Shown here one piece after another: positions 48,925 to 56,142 of a DNA stretch of 64,000 bases. This DNA is from a virus: the IMG/VR virus record IMGVR_UViG_3300013126_000014, positions 1-64,000 of that record. The stretch is one strand, 5' to 3'. How positions within the stretch are numbered: position 1 is the first letter of the stretch; each line of letters starts with the position of its first letter. Position numbers and translations under genes: made by a program. The notes under the pieces are model-generated. The model ran no database searches, was not told where the DNA came from, and saw only the letters and a list, made by a program, of their open reading frames with translations.

Positions 48925-49773
48925 ATGTCTGTAAACAATATTAACCCATTGGTTAAACATTTCCGCCAACCAGCAATTTATTTTAGCTTACCTAGCCAGG
49001 GAAATTTTTGGCCCGAAGGATCGCTGGAACTTCCAGTCACCGGTGAAATTCCAATTTATCCAATGACTGCCAAAGATGAAATTATATTACGCACCCCAGA
49101 TGCACTATTAAATGGGCAAGGGGTAGTTGATGTTATACATAGCTGTTGTCCAAACATTAAAGATGCATGGTCTATGCCTAGCATCGATGTTGACCCTGTG
49201 TTAATAGCGATTCGTATTGCCAGTTATGGTCCCGATATGGATTTTGATATAGAATGTCCTCATTGTAATCATACCCATAGTGTTTCAGTTACATTAAGTT
49301 CAGTGTTGGAGAAATTTGTACCTGGTGATTATACTAAAAAGATTAACACACACGAAATTACTATTAAATTAAAACCACATGCATATTTTAGCGTTAACAA
49401 AAGAAATCAAATATCGTTTGAAGAGCAGCGTATCCTTGATGCTATTGCAAACAGCGACTTAACTGACGAGCAAAAAACCGATGAATACAATAAACACTTG
49501 GCTAGAATCGTAGACCTTAATGTTGACATGTTAGTAAACAGTACTGACTACATCGAAACTACAGATGGTGCTGTGGTTAATCGGGCAGATTTTATTAAGG
49601 AATTTTATATCAATTGCACTAGCGAAATTGTTCATACTGTGCAAAAATCTATTGACAATATTTTAGAATCTTCGGGCCTAGCATCACAAGTAGGGGTTTG
49701 TCCTGGTTGCAAAAAAGAATACACTGTCCCAATTACTTTTGACTACGCAAATTTTTTCGGCAAAGGCTCTTGA
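48925..49773 (+). CDS. 26: gp26 baseplate hub protein
   Basis: A 282-residue hub protein longer than T4 gp26 (208). Signature segments are RQPAIYFSLPSQGNFWPEGS, PVTGEIPIYPMTAKDEIILR, TPDALLNGQGVVDVIHSCCP and IKDAWSMPSIDVDPVLIAIR. Two Cys pairs, CPHCNH (residues 112-115) and CPGCKK (260-263), form a zinc-binding site in the C-terminal half. It is involved in baseplate hub assembly with gp51, encoded next. The TGA overlaps the gene 51 TTG start. Confidence 0.88.
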   Translation: MSVNNINPLVKHFRQPAIYFSLPSQGNFWPEGSLELPVTGEIPIYPMTAKDEIILRTPDALLNGQGVVDVIHSCCPNIKDAWSMPSIDVDPVLIAIRIASYGPDMDFDIECPHCNHTHSVSVTLSSVLEKFVPGDYTKKINTHEITIKLKPHAYFSVNKRNQISFEEQRILDAIANSDLTDEQKTDEYNKHLARIVDLNVDMLVNSTDYIETTDGAVVNRADFIKEFYINCTSEIVHTVQKSIDNILESSGLASQVGVCPGCKKEYTVPITFDYANFFGKGS

Positions 49774-49988
49774 AGCTTAGTGCAGCAGAGATCGAAAAAG
49801 TTTTAAACGATCTCGAAAAAGACACAAGGGCCTTAAAAGAAGAAGCACTGCATATTTCATGGTATATGAGGGGTGGTATCAGCTACGACGATGCTATGTT
49901 ACTGTGTGTTGCAGAAAGAGAAATTATTAATAAAATTATCAAAGAGAATCTAGAAACAACTAAAAAATCTGGATTACCATTCTTCTAA
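49770..49988 (+). CDS. 51: gp51-like baseplate hub assembly protein
   Basis: A 72-residue helical protein. The start is TTG at 49770, overlapping the gene 26 TGA as TTGA, a pattern of translational coupling; no ATG lies nearby. The sequence SAAEIEKVLNDLEKDTRAL, then SWYMRGGISYDDAMLLCVAE and the ending LPFF, resembles small proteins that follow gp26 in cyanophage-like genomes and are called gp51, the hub assembly catalyst. The call relies on that recollection and on position. Confidence 0.75.
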   Translation: MKLSAAEIEKVLNDLEKDTRALKEEALHISWYMRGGISYDDAMLLCVAEREIINKIIKENLETTKKSGLPFF

Positions 49989-50076
49989 TTATCGTGTGTT
50001 ATTAATCAGATCCCTTAGACTCTAAATAACTAACCCACTGTAGCAATACAGCGTTGGTAATATAGGAGTCCTATTA

Positions 50077-50310
50077 ATGGAAATCTTAACAAAAGTGAAA
50101 AGTTGGGCAAATGCCCTTGCAGATGCGTTAGTTAGCGTTTTGGCCCTAGCTATCGTTCTAGAAGTATTGTTCAAGGGAGCAGCTGTCCCATTTCTACCAG
50201 CAACAGATGTAATTGGTTCAGTTACAGCAATCATTAAAACACTAGGTGGTGAAGGTGTTGTTGGGTTAGTAGCTTTATGGGTACTATATTCAATTTGGAA
50301 GAACAAATAA
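50077..50310 (+). CDS. Small two-helix membrane protein, holin candidate
   Basis: A 77-residue protein with two hydrophobic segments, about 16-37 (ADALVSVLALAIVLEVLF) and 58-74 (GVVGLVALWVLYSIW), separated by a polar loop with Pro. The C-terminus is short and basic (KNK). AGGAG sits 11 nt before the ATG and a terminator follows. The size, two spans and charged tail are those of class II holins. No other lysis gene is in view, so an inner-membrane role unrelated to lysis is also possible. Confidence 0.7.
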   Translation: MEILTKVKSWANALADALVSVLALAIVLEVLFKGAAVPFLPATDVIGSVTAIIKTLGGEGVVGLVALWVLYSIWKNK

Positions 50311-50336
50311 TTTAATTGTTTTTTGATTTCAAGAAA

Positions 50337-50364
50337 GGGCATAGTTAACTCTATGCTCTTTTTT
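50337..50364 (+). terminator. Rho-independent terminator
   Basis: An 8-bp stem (GGGCATAG/CTATGCTC, one G-U) with a 6-nt loop is followed by six T. Confidence 0.88.
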
Positions 50365-50397
50365 ATTCTCTACTGCTTTAAGATGTCTACGACATCT

Positions 50398-50427
50398 GCG
50401 TTATCGCTATCGCTCAACGCTTTTTTT
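50398..50427 (+). terminator. Second terminator-like hairpin
   Basis: GCGTT/AACGC with a 13-nt loop is followed by seven T. A perfect AGATGTC/GACATCT hairpin lies just upstream (50381-50397). The two may back up the terminator at 50337. Confidence 0.55.
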
Positions 50428-50489
50428 CTAATTTAAGATTACTCTAAATTATTTTGATTTATTGTAAGTCTTTAAGTGCTTCATCTAGA

Positions 50490-50826
50490 TTTGGTCATAC
50501 TTCACCTATCCGCAGGCAAAGTATGAGACAGGACTTCATCTGAGTCGACAGTCATACTAACTAAAGGAGATTGTTTCACAACACGGAGGCGGTCATCCGG
50601 TACCCCCTACTCCAGCTTCAAAATGACGGGTGCTGTATAGCCGTAGTTAGCCAACTATACGAGTCACGTAGGTTGTATCTTTTTCACAGAGCCTACATCT
50701 TTCGGCTTTTATGCCTAATTGATTTTACGTCAATGCCATTCAGTGTGTAGTCTACTCTACACGTTCCATGTGCGGCCATTACGCGAGCACAATCACCTCT
50801 GAATACAGTTTAAACTGCGATTGCGG
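50490..50826. ncRNA. Candidate structured RNA, about 340 nt
   Basis: No credible ORF covers this stretch on either strand. It contains a near-continuous series of hairpins: 50495-50502/50519-50526 (8 bp), 50532-50535/50543-50546, 50585-50588/50610-50613, 50613-50616/50632-50635, 50635-50640/50655-50660 (6 bp), 50668-50674/50690-50696 (7 bp, one G-U), 50718-50722/50730-50734, 50745-50750/50757-50762 (6 bp), 50769-50773/50787-50791, and 50790-50794/50819-50823 enclosing CAGTTTAAACTG. Base composition is more GC than the flanks. The strand is unknown. It does not look like tmRNA, RNase P RNA or a group I intron by eye. Confidence 0.6.
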
Positions 50827-50831
50827 CTGTT

Positions 50832-51269
50832 TTACTTCTTTATTACTAAATCTTTTACGGAATTTTTGCCTAGTTTGATTTGAATGATGCCATTATAGTT
50901 GTTTTCACGTAGTAGCACATCTTCTTTAAATTGATAATATGCTTCTAAATAATTTGTTTCACCACGTGAGCTACACAAATGTATGATTTCGCGAGTAAAC
51001 TTGTCTTTGCCATGAGTGTCGATATCAGCCTGTAGTCTTGGACTAGATCCCCAGTAGGTCTTCCAATCTGTTTCTACCGTTTCACGACGTTTGTTTTTCT
51101 TGCCTTTTAGAGGTGGTCTCTTTTTGATCGTGGTAAAATATTTGCGGCCAATATAGTCATGACCATTTAGTGTGTTTGTAATTCTATAGATGAAACCATA
51201 ATAAGTGCCGATATCCTCAGACTCAAATGCTACACCGTTATAAGTCCAAGGATGATCGTATGATGCCAT
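50832..51269 (-). CDS. GIY-YIG nuclease (Seg-like homing endonuclease)
   Basis: A 145-residue GIY-YIG-domain protein with YGFIYRI (24-30), DYIGRKYF (38-45), a basic loop (KGKKNKRRETVETDWKTYWG), and the catalytic-style ETNYLEAYYQFKEDVL near the C-terminus. There is no NUMOD DNA-binding repeat, unlike the other two homing enzymes. It lies next to the structured RNA region; free-standing Seg-type enzymes often sit beside their insertion target. A late promoter ends 5 nt before the ATG. Confidence 0.8.
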   Translation of the reverse strand: MASYDHPWTYNGVAFESEDIGTYYGFIYRITNTLNGHDYIGRKYFTTIKKRPPLKGKKNKRRETVETDWKTYWGSSPRLQADIDTHGKDKFTREIIHLCSSRGETNYLEAYYQFKEDVLLRENNYNGIIQIKLGKNSVKDLVIKK

Positions 51270-51274
51270 AATGC

Positions 51275-51282
51275 TATTTATT
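51275..51282 (-). promoter_or_regulatory. Late promoter (AATAAATA), near-leaderless
   Basis: Minus-strand AATAAATA ends 5 nt before the ATG at 51269 and overlaps the stop of the 63-residue gene. Confidence 0.5.
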
Positions 51283-51469
51283 TTGCTGCCTTAGCTGCAT
51301 TCTTCTTTTCTTGAATTTCTGCACGTCTTGCTTTAGTTAGTTTACCTAAGTCACCTAGCGCACCGCGAGCACGTGTACCTGCTGCGCCTACACCTTTGCC
51401 TTCAAATTTTTCATTTTCTGCTAGGTATGCTTCATATGCTGCTACAATTTGTTCATGTGTTGTTGCCAT
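51278..51469 (-). CDS. Small basic histone-like protein, 63 residues
   Basis: A Lys, Ala and Glu-rich helical protein (HEQIVAAYEAYLAENEKFEG, then GDLGKLTKARRAEIQEKKNA). The basic C-terminal half resembles histone H1-like or DNA-coating peptides. AGGAG lies 9 nt before the ATG. It is followed by the GIY-YIG gene and preceded by a similar small basic gene, so the two may form a pair of DNA- or RNA-binding peptides. The role is inferred from charge only. Confidence 0.7.
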   Translation of the reverse strand: MATTHEQIVAAYEAYLAENEKFEGKGVGAAGTRARGALGDLGKLTKARRAEIQEKKNAAKAAK

Positions 51470-51480
51470 TTTACTTCTCC

Positions 51481-51648
51481 TTAGTGTTTAATCATTGCTT
51501 GTTTACGAGCAATCTCGTTACGAATCTTTGCTTTGTTCTTTTTTTGTGCTGTCTTTTCAAACAAAGTTTCTAATTGGTTAATGTTTAGCGGACCTAGTCT
51601 AGGTTTACCGGTACGAGTCTGCATGGGGTTTGCTTTTTTAATTGCCAT
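51481..51648 (-). CDS. Small basic protein, 55 residues
   Basis: Begins MAIKKANPMQTRTGKPRLG, then PLNINQLETLFEKTAQKK, and ends ARKQAMIKH before TAA. It is very basic, with a predicted helix. AAAGGAG precedes the ATG with good spacing and a late promoter variant (51665-51672) lies 16 nt upstream. Its stop is 11 nt before the next gene's start. Its size and charge match the neighbouring 63-residue protein, so a nucleic-acid-binding role is likely but unproven. Confidence 0.75.
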   Translation of the reverse strand: MAIKKANPMQTRTGKPRLGPLNINQLETLFEKTAQKKNKAKIRNEIARKQAMIKH

Positions 51649-51663
51649 AACTACTCCTTTGTG

Positions 51664-52245
51664 TTATTTACTGCTAAAGTTCACGTATAAAATAATTTCT
51701 TCTACACAGGTATTTGTTTGTATTGTGGTAGAATATCTGATAAAATTTGCTAGGTCTCCACAATCTACGCCGTTTCCAGTCCAGGTTGTTCGAGATCTAG
51801 ATAGTTCAGTATCTAATCTATCTGGCGTAATTAAGGTAGTTTTAAATTTTACCAAATCATTTTTAAATGCCATTGTACATTGTCGACTAGCATGTGCCAG
51901 CGCAGATTTTGCCACGCGATATGTTTCAAATCTTGGTTCAGGAGCCACAATGTGGTCAGCCCCAACGCTGCCTATGTTAAAAATCCAACCTTGTTTATTA
52001 TGTTCCTTCCAAAGATTATAAACTTCTAATAATACCTGTACTTGTCCAAAATTTGCCCATTCTTCTTGTGGCGGCCCATCAAAGGCATTATTTACAAATA
52101 CGTCATAATCTAAACTTTTCTCAGCAACGGCTTTGGGATTTATAGCAATATCATATCCGTCGTTACGGCTAATACTGTCTCCGTGAAACCTTGCGACTAG
52201 CTCTTGACCTAATCCTCTGTTACCGCCTGTTATTAAAAATCTCAT
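51664..52245 (-). CDS. Short-chain dehydrogenase/reductase
   Basis: A 193-residue SDR enzyme. The NAD(P)-binding motif TGGNRGLG is at residues 6-13. An NNA motif lies at 52-54, with catalytic Ser 93 and Tyr 109-x-x-x-Lys 113 (YRVAK). It is compact compared with typical SDRs (about 250), but all catalytic residues are kept. The start is the ATG at 52245, which shares an ATGA overlap with the upstream radical-SAM gene, so the two are translated together. The substrate is unknown; SDRs in surface-sugar pathways share this size. It does not fit a normal T4 gene set. Confidence 0.85.
   Translation of the reverse strand: MRFLITGGNRGLGQELVARFHGDSISRNDGYDIAINPKAVAEKSLDYDVFVNNAFDGPPQEEWANFGQVQVLLEVYNLWKEHNKQGWIFNIGSVGADHIVAPEPRFETYRVAKSALAHASRQCTMAFKNDLVKFKTTLITPDRLDTELSRSRTTWTGNGVDCGDLANFIRYSTTIQTNTCVEEIILYVNFSSK
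51665..51672 (-). promoter_or_regulatory. Late promoter variant (AGTAAATA)
   Basis: Minus-strand AGTAAATA, 16 nt upstream of the 55-residue gene and followed by AAAGGAG. Confidence 0.55.
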
Positions 52246-53342
52246 AAATTCTGATCCCACACTTTAGTTAATTTTGTGCCGCATGTCATAGCACACTCAA
52301 ATATACGTCCTTCTGCTAAACTCTTAGACCAACTATCTGTTACGTGTTGCCAAAATGGATTATTAAAAATTTCTTCTAAAGTTCTGTTATTGATGTTTAA
52401 ATTTTCTTTTCCGTAAAAGTCTACAATACTTTGTATTTGATTGCGACCATTAGATAAACTCAATCGATTGGCTCCAGGTAAACTACCGTCGTGGAATCTA
52501 GCATCATAAAGATTGTGTGTAAAGAAATTACAAGGCAATACTAACCCTTCTGCGCTGATAATTACTTTACGACCTAATAGAGCATCGCAACGTATTTTGG
52601 TAGCGTTAAAATACTCCTCTACGTCTGTGTATTCTTTCTTAAGCTCTACTAACTTTAACATACTACGGTTTCGAAATGCTAGATTTTTTGGAGGTCTTAG
52701 TTCGTATCCCGGCGCAGGCCAGCTGGGCATCTCTTCAACGGCAGTGTGATTAAAAAATCTACCTGTACTTCTTGGTAAGAAACTTTCAAAGCCCATGTCA
52801 ACACTTAGTTGTCGTGCTTCTTCAACTTGATGTTCATTATGCTCGAATACAATAAAATTCCACTGTGCTTTACCTCCGGCACGTATAAATGCCTGTGCAT
52901 TTTCTATCACACGATCAAAATTTACATTTCTGCGATACAGATGATTGGTGTCAGATAGACCATCGATGCCAAAATCTATCTTACCGTAACCATTTAAAAC
53001 TTGTGCTAATTCTGTCCACCATTCTGTGTTTCTGATTCCGCCATTGGTATGTATGTACAGCCAAACAGTGGGGGATTTTTTTCGAAAATCTTTGAGGATA
53101 TCTAAGAATTTGTGATGTGCAATTGGATCACCATAACTACCACAAAAGAATATCTGTCTTAGTCGACATACTAGCTCCTTAGGAAATGCGCGATCTATAA
53201 TACTTTGATCAATGCTAGTTAAGGGCATGTAAGGATTTACCCCCTTGCCAAGATTGTTACGGGGGCATTGAGGACAAGCAGCGTTACATAAACTTGTAAT
53301 CTCAATTTGATACTCGTCTATGATATTATAATCAAACAACAT
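52242..53342 (-). CDS. Radical-SAM enzyme with C-terminal Cys cluster
   Basis: A 366-residue radical-SAM protein. The CxxxCxxC motif is C19-x3-C23-x2-C26 (CNAACPQC). It is followed by FFCGSYGDPIAHHKFLDIL, a GGE-like region, and IDFGIDGLSD. A C-terminal Cys set (VLPCNFF near 270, ECAMTCG at the end) resembles SPASM-type auxiliary cluster domains. Enzymes of this kind modify peptides or small molecules. It overlaps SDR (ATGA) and gene 46 (11 nt), tying it to their expression. No precursor peptide is obvious, though the two tiny basic proteins downstream are candidates by position only. Confidence 0.85.
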   Translation of the reverse strand: MLFDYNIIDEYQIEITSLCNAACPQCPRNNLGKGVNPYMPLTSIDQSIIDRAFPKELVCRLRQIFFCGSYGDPIAHHKFLDILKDFRKKSPTVWLYIHTNGGIRNTEWWTELAQVLNGYGKIDFGIDGLSDTNHLYRRNVNFDRVIENAQAFIRAGGKAQWNFIVFEHNEHQVEEARQLSVDMGFESFLPRSTGRFFNHTAVEEMPSWPAPGYELRPPKNLAFRNRSMLKLVELKKEYTDVEEYFNATKIRCDALLGRKVIISAEGLVLPCNFFTHNLYDARFHDGSLPGANRLSLSNGRNQIQSIVDFYGKENLNINNRTLEEIFNNPFWQHVTDSWSKSLAEGRIFECAMTCGTKLTKVWDQNL

Positions 53343-55107
53343 CTACGTCCGTGTTATAGGTAGTGAACCCGTTTTCTTTAACTACCGTAAGGATATTATT
53401 TACACGCCCTGCTAGTTCATCTTTGTGGCTAACTAACCATACACTCTTGTTGTTGTCACGGGTCATTTTCTTAAGAATAGCCAGTGCGTTTTCTACCCCG
53501 CTGCTATCCATGCCACTATCAACTAATTCGTCAATGAATAACAAATTAATAGGTTGATATAAACTTTCCCACACATCACGGAATGCCCACGACAGTGAAA
53601 GAATAAGTCGATTGCGCTCACCACGCGATAGATTATCAAAATCTAGTTCGCGTCCTAGTTCTTGTATTTCTACATTTAGGTCATTTAAGAATTTAACTTC
53701 ATGCGGTAATCCAATTTTTTCTAAGTAATAGCTTAGTCGAGCATTTAAGTAACTTAAATTTTGGTCAATGATACGTTTACGTATATAACTGTCTTTATTC
53801 GTAAGCAACTTGTATAAGAATTCTTGGTGTTCGCGTACACGCACTAACTCGTTCATAGTAGTGTAGTCAATTTCAGCAAGGGCTGTGTCTTTCATTTCTT
53901 CAATCTGTTCAGTATAAGGATCTGTTTCGATACGCTTTGCTTCTAGTTGTGTTTGCAAACTAGCTACAGTTGAGCGATGATGAATGGCGTCTTCTTCTTG
54001 GTCGTAAAACACCTTAGGTTGTTGGCCTAGCTCACCTAATTCTTTAAGAGCGTCGTTGTTCTGTATTAATTGAGTTTGTGTGCTCATGTACTGTAACGCG
54101 GCTTCTTTTAATGCTTCTTCTTTGGACTGTAAAACTTCTTCGTGTTTAGTGTCGTGCATAGTTTGACCACAGGCGTAACACTTGTGTTCTTTAAGATCGG
54201 CAAGTTCTGTCTCTAATTTAGTAATTGCTTTTTCTTCTTTAATCATATCCTGTTCGCAGCGCAAGATATATTTCTTTAACTCGTCAATGTCTTTGCGCTT
54301 TTGGTTATATGTAGTTAATGCTTTGTGCGCAGAAATTTCACTATCAATATCAATATGCGATAATTCGTTTATAGCTGTTTCTAGTCTAGCAACATCTTCG
54401 GTATGTTTATTGCGCCACATGGTCTGTCTACGTTCTAAACTAACAATTTGCTCTTTGATACGCTCGTTAGCTTCCTGAATTGCTTTAATTTTGTATTCTT
54501 CAGCGGTAATAGCATCACGACTTGCTTTTTGTTGTTCTTTTAATGCTTCTGCTTTTTCACTTAGTAATGTAATACCAAGTAACTGCTCAATGATAGCACG
54601 CTGGTCACCTGATTTTAAACTTAAGAACGGTTCAGTATAGGTGTTAAGTGCCACAATGTGTTTAAACATATCATGCGTCATGCCCAACAAACGTTCAATT
54701 TCGGCTTGTGTTTCGCGACTGTCGCCCTGACTATTGTCGTCTTTTGATTCTTGTTCGATATCGCCAATATAAAACTTCATTACATTTGACTTGCGACCGC
54801 GCTCAATTTTATAGTCAATACCATTAACTTCAAATTCAATAGTAACTAACATATTTTTGCCGTTAGTTTTATTAATCAAATTATCTTTGCGTATGTTGGT
54901 TAATGCATTACCGTACAAGGCATATGATAGTGCATTAATGATAGTAGTTTTGCCAGTACCATTGCGTGCACCGCTATCATCTCCACCTAGATCGATGTTC
55001 TCACCCAAAACTAATGTTAGATCTTTACGATCAAAGTTAACGGCCTGTGTAGCATTACCTACACTCATAAAATTGCGAACTGTAAGATGTTTTATTTTAA
55101 AACTCAT
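53332..55107 (-). CDS. 46: gp46 recombination endonuclease subunit (Rad50-like)
   Basis: A 591-residue SMC-like ATPase. Walker A GARNGTGKTT is at residues 46-55. Long coiled coils flank a zinc-hook CYACG near residue 315. The signature LSRGERNRL is followed by Walker B LLFIDELVD in the C-terminal lobe. With gp47 it resects DNA ends for UvsX-driven recombination and degrades host DNA. It overlaps gene 47 (ATGA) and the radical-SAM gene (11 nt). Confidence 0.95.
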   Translation of the reverse strand: MSFKIKHLTVRNFMSVGNATQAVNFDRKDLTLVLGENIDLGGDDSGARNGTGKTTIINALSYALYGNALTNIRKDNLINKTNGKNMLVTIEFEVNGIDYKIERGRKSNVMKFYIGDIEQESKDDNSQGDSRETQAEIERLLGMTHDMFKHIVALNTYTEPFLSLKSGDQRAIIEQLLGITLLSEKAEALKEQQKASRDAITAEEYKIKAIQEANERIKEQIVSLERRQTMWRNKHTEDVARLETAINELSHIDIDSEISAHKALTTYNQKRKDIDELKKYILRCEQDMIKEEKAITKLETELADLKEHKCYACGQTMHDTKHEEVLQSKEEALKEAALQYMSTQTQLIQNNDALKELGELGQQPKVFYDQEEDAIHHRSTVASLQTQLEAKRIETDPYTEQIEEMKDTALAEIDYTTMNELVRVREHQEFLYKLLTNKDSYIRKRIIDQNLSYLNARLSYYLEKIGLPHEVKFLNDLNVEIQELGRELDFDNLSRGERNRLILSLSWAFRDVWESLYQPINLLFIDELVDSGMDSSGVENALAILKKMTRDNNKSVWLVSHKDELAGRVNNILTVVKENGFTTYNTDVDVV

Positions 55108-56120
55108 AGGTGTCTATAGATATCCAATAATAATTTAGGTTCGTAGTGATCTGAGTTAATATTTGTAAGATTATTAGTAACGATAGTGTCAATACTTTCA
55201 AATTGCACGTTACCTAAAACAATATCTTGACCAATATCTGTGTGTTTAACAGGAATCAATGTTAACTCCCGTAAGTTGTATGTACCAACAAAAGTTTCTT
55301 TAATAAATGTTGCTTCTTCGTAAGTAATATCAATGTCTATATTAACACGGGTGTGCATGTCTTTTAATAATAACGCTTCTGGAGTGCGCAGAACATCACT
55401 TAGATTGTATACACGATATTTGGGCTGATCGGGCCAACTATAGAATTCTGCTTCTTTGCCCCACTCTAAGACCATCATACCTCGCTCGTCGTCGCCTGCG
55501 TCGGCATAATTGTGCGGGAAACAATTACCAATGTAAGTAATATTTTTAGCTGTCTGACGTTTATGAAAGTGTCCGCTGAACACATGATCGATATGGCCAA
55601 AGTTTTCACTACGCAATTCACCATGCTCTGGCATCTGTACCATAGCATTCATGTAGAAATGCGGCAGTTCGAAGTGCCCAAACATATACTTGGCATTTAG
55701 TTTGCCAATGCGCTTATGATCATCACCCACAAGCCAAGGAGCGATGACAACATCGCTATCAACAAACCAATCATTAACAATTCTGACATTAGGTAAGTGC
55801 CTTGCCCATTCCACGCTTTGAATATCTCTTTTGTCGCGATAATAAAGATCGTGATTACCAGGAATGAAATAAACAACATCAAAAGCATCATTTAATAACT
55901 CCAGTGCTCGTAAGCTGTAGTTGAGTGTGACTATGTTAATTGCCGCACGGTTGTTGTGCCAGTCACCTAAGAAGAAACAGGTCTCGCAACCTTCTTCTTT
56001 TGCTTTCAAAATAAACCAACGAACAAAATTTAAACAGTCGTCGTTGTGTGTTTGACTGTTGGACTTTAACCCAAAATGGATATCGGTAAGAACCGCTGCT
56101 TTTTTAAATAAATTTGCCAT
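55104..56120 (-). CDS. 47: gp47 recombination endonuclease subunit (Mre11-like)
   Basis: A 338-residue metallophosphoesterase nuclease. Motifs are DIH (13-15), GDWHNNR, GNHDLYY and GHFHKRQ, the usual Mre11/SbcD order. The length equals T4 gp47 (339). The start is taken at the ATG at 56120 because the protein-like part begins MANLFKKAAVLTDIHFG; an ORF reading from 56156 would add 12 unlike residues. It overlaps gene 46 by 4 nt and lies 22 nt after the second radical-SAM gene. Confidence 0.95.
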   Translation of the reverse strand: MANLFKKAAVLTDIHFGLKSNSQTHNDDCLNFVRWFILKAKEEGCETCFFLGDWHNNRAAINIVTLNYSLRALELLNDAFDVVYFIPGNHDLYYRDKRDIQSVEWARHLPNVRIVNDWFVDSDVVIAPWLVGDDHKRIGKLNAKYMFGHFELPHFYMNAMVQMPEHGELRSENFGHIDHVFSGHFHKRQTAKNITYIGNCFPHNYADAGDDERGMMVLEWGKEAEFYSWPDQPKYRVYNLSDVLRTPEALLLKDMHTRVNIDIDITYEEATFIKETFVGTYNLRELTLIPVKHTDIGQDIVLGNVQFESIDTIVTNNLTNINSDHYEPKLLLDIYRHL

Positions 56121-56142
56121 AACAATAGTATAACAGTTCCTA

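Noticed and set aside
50022-50342. Minus-strand ORF opposite the small membrane protein
   Set aside because: The plus-strand gene has a ribosome binding site, a terminator and a sensible membrane topology; the antisense ORF runs through the terminator.
50365-50831. tmRNA, RNase P RNA or a group I intron
   Set aside because: No tRNA-Ala-like end, no RNase P core strings and no interrupted exon or intron core elements were seen. It remains an unclassified structured RNA candidate.
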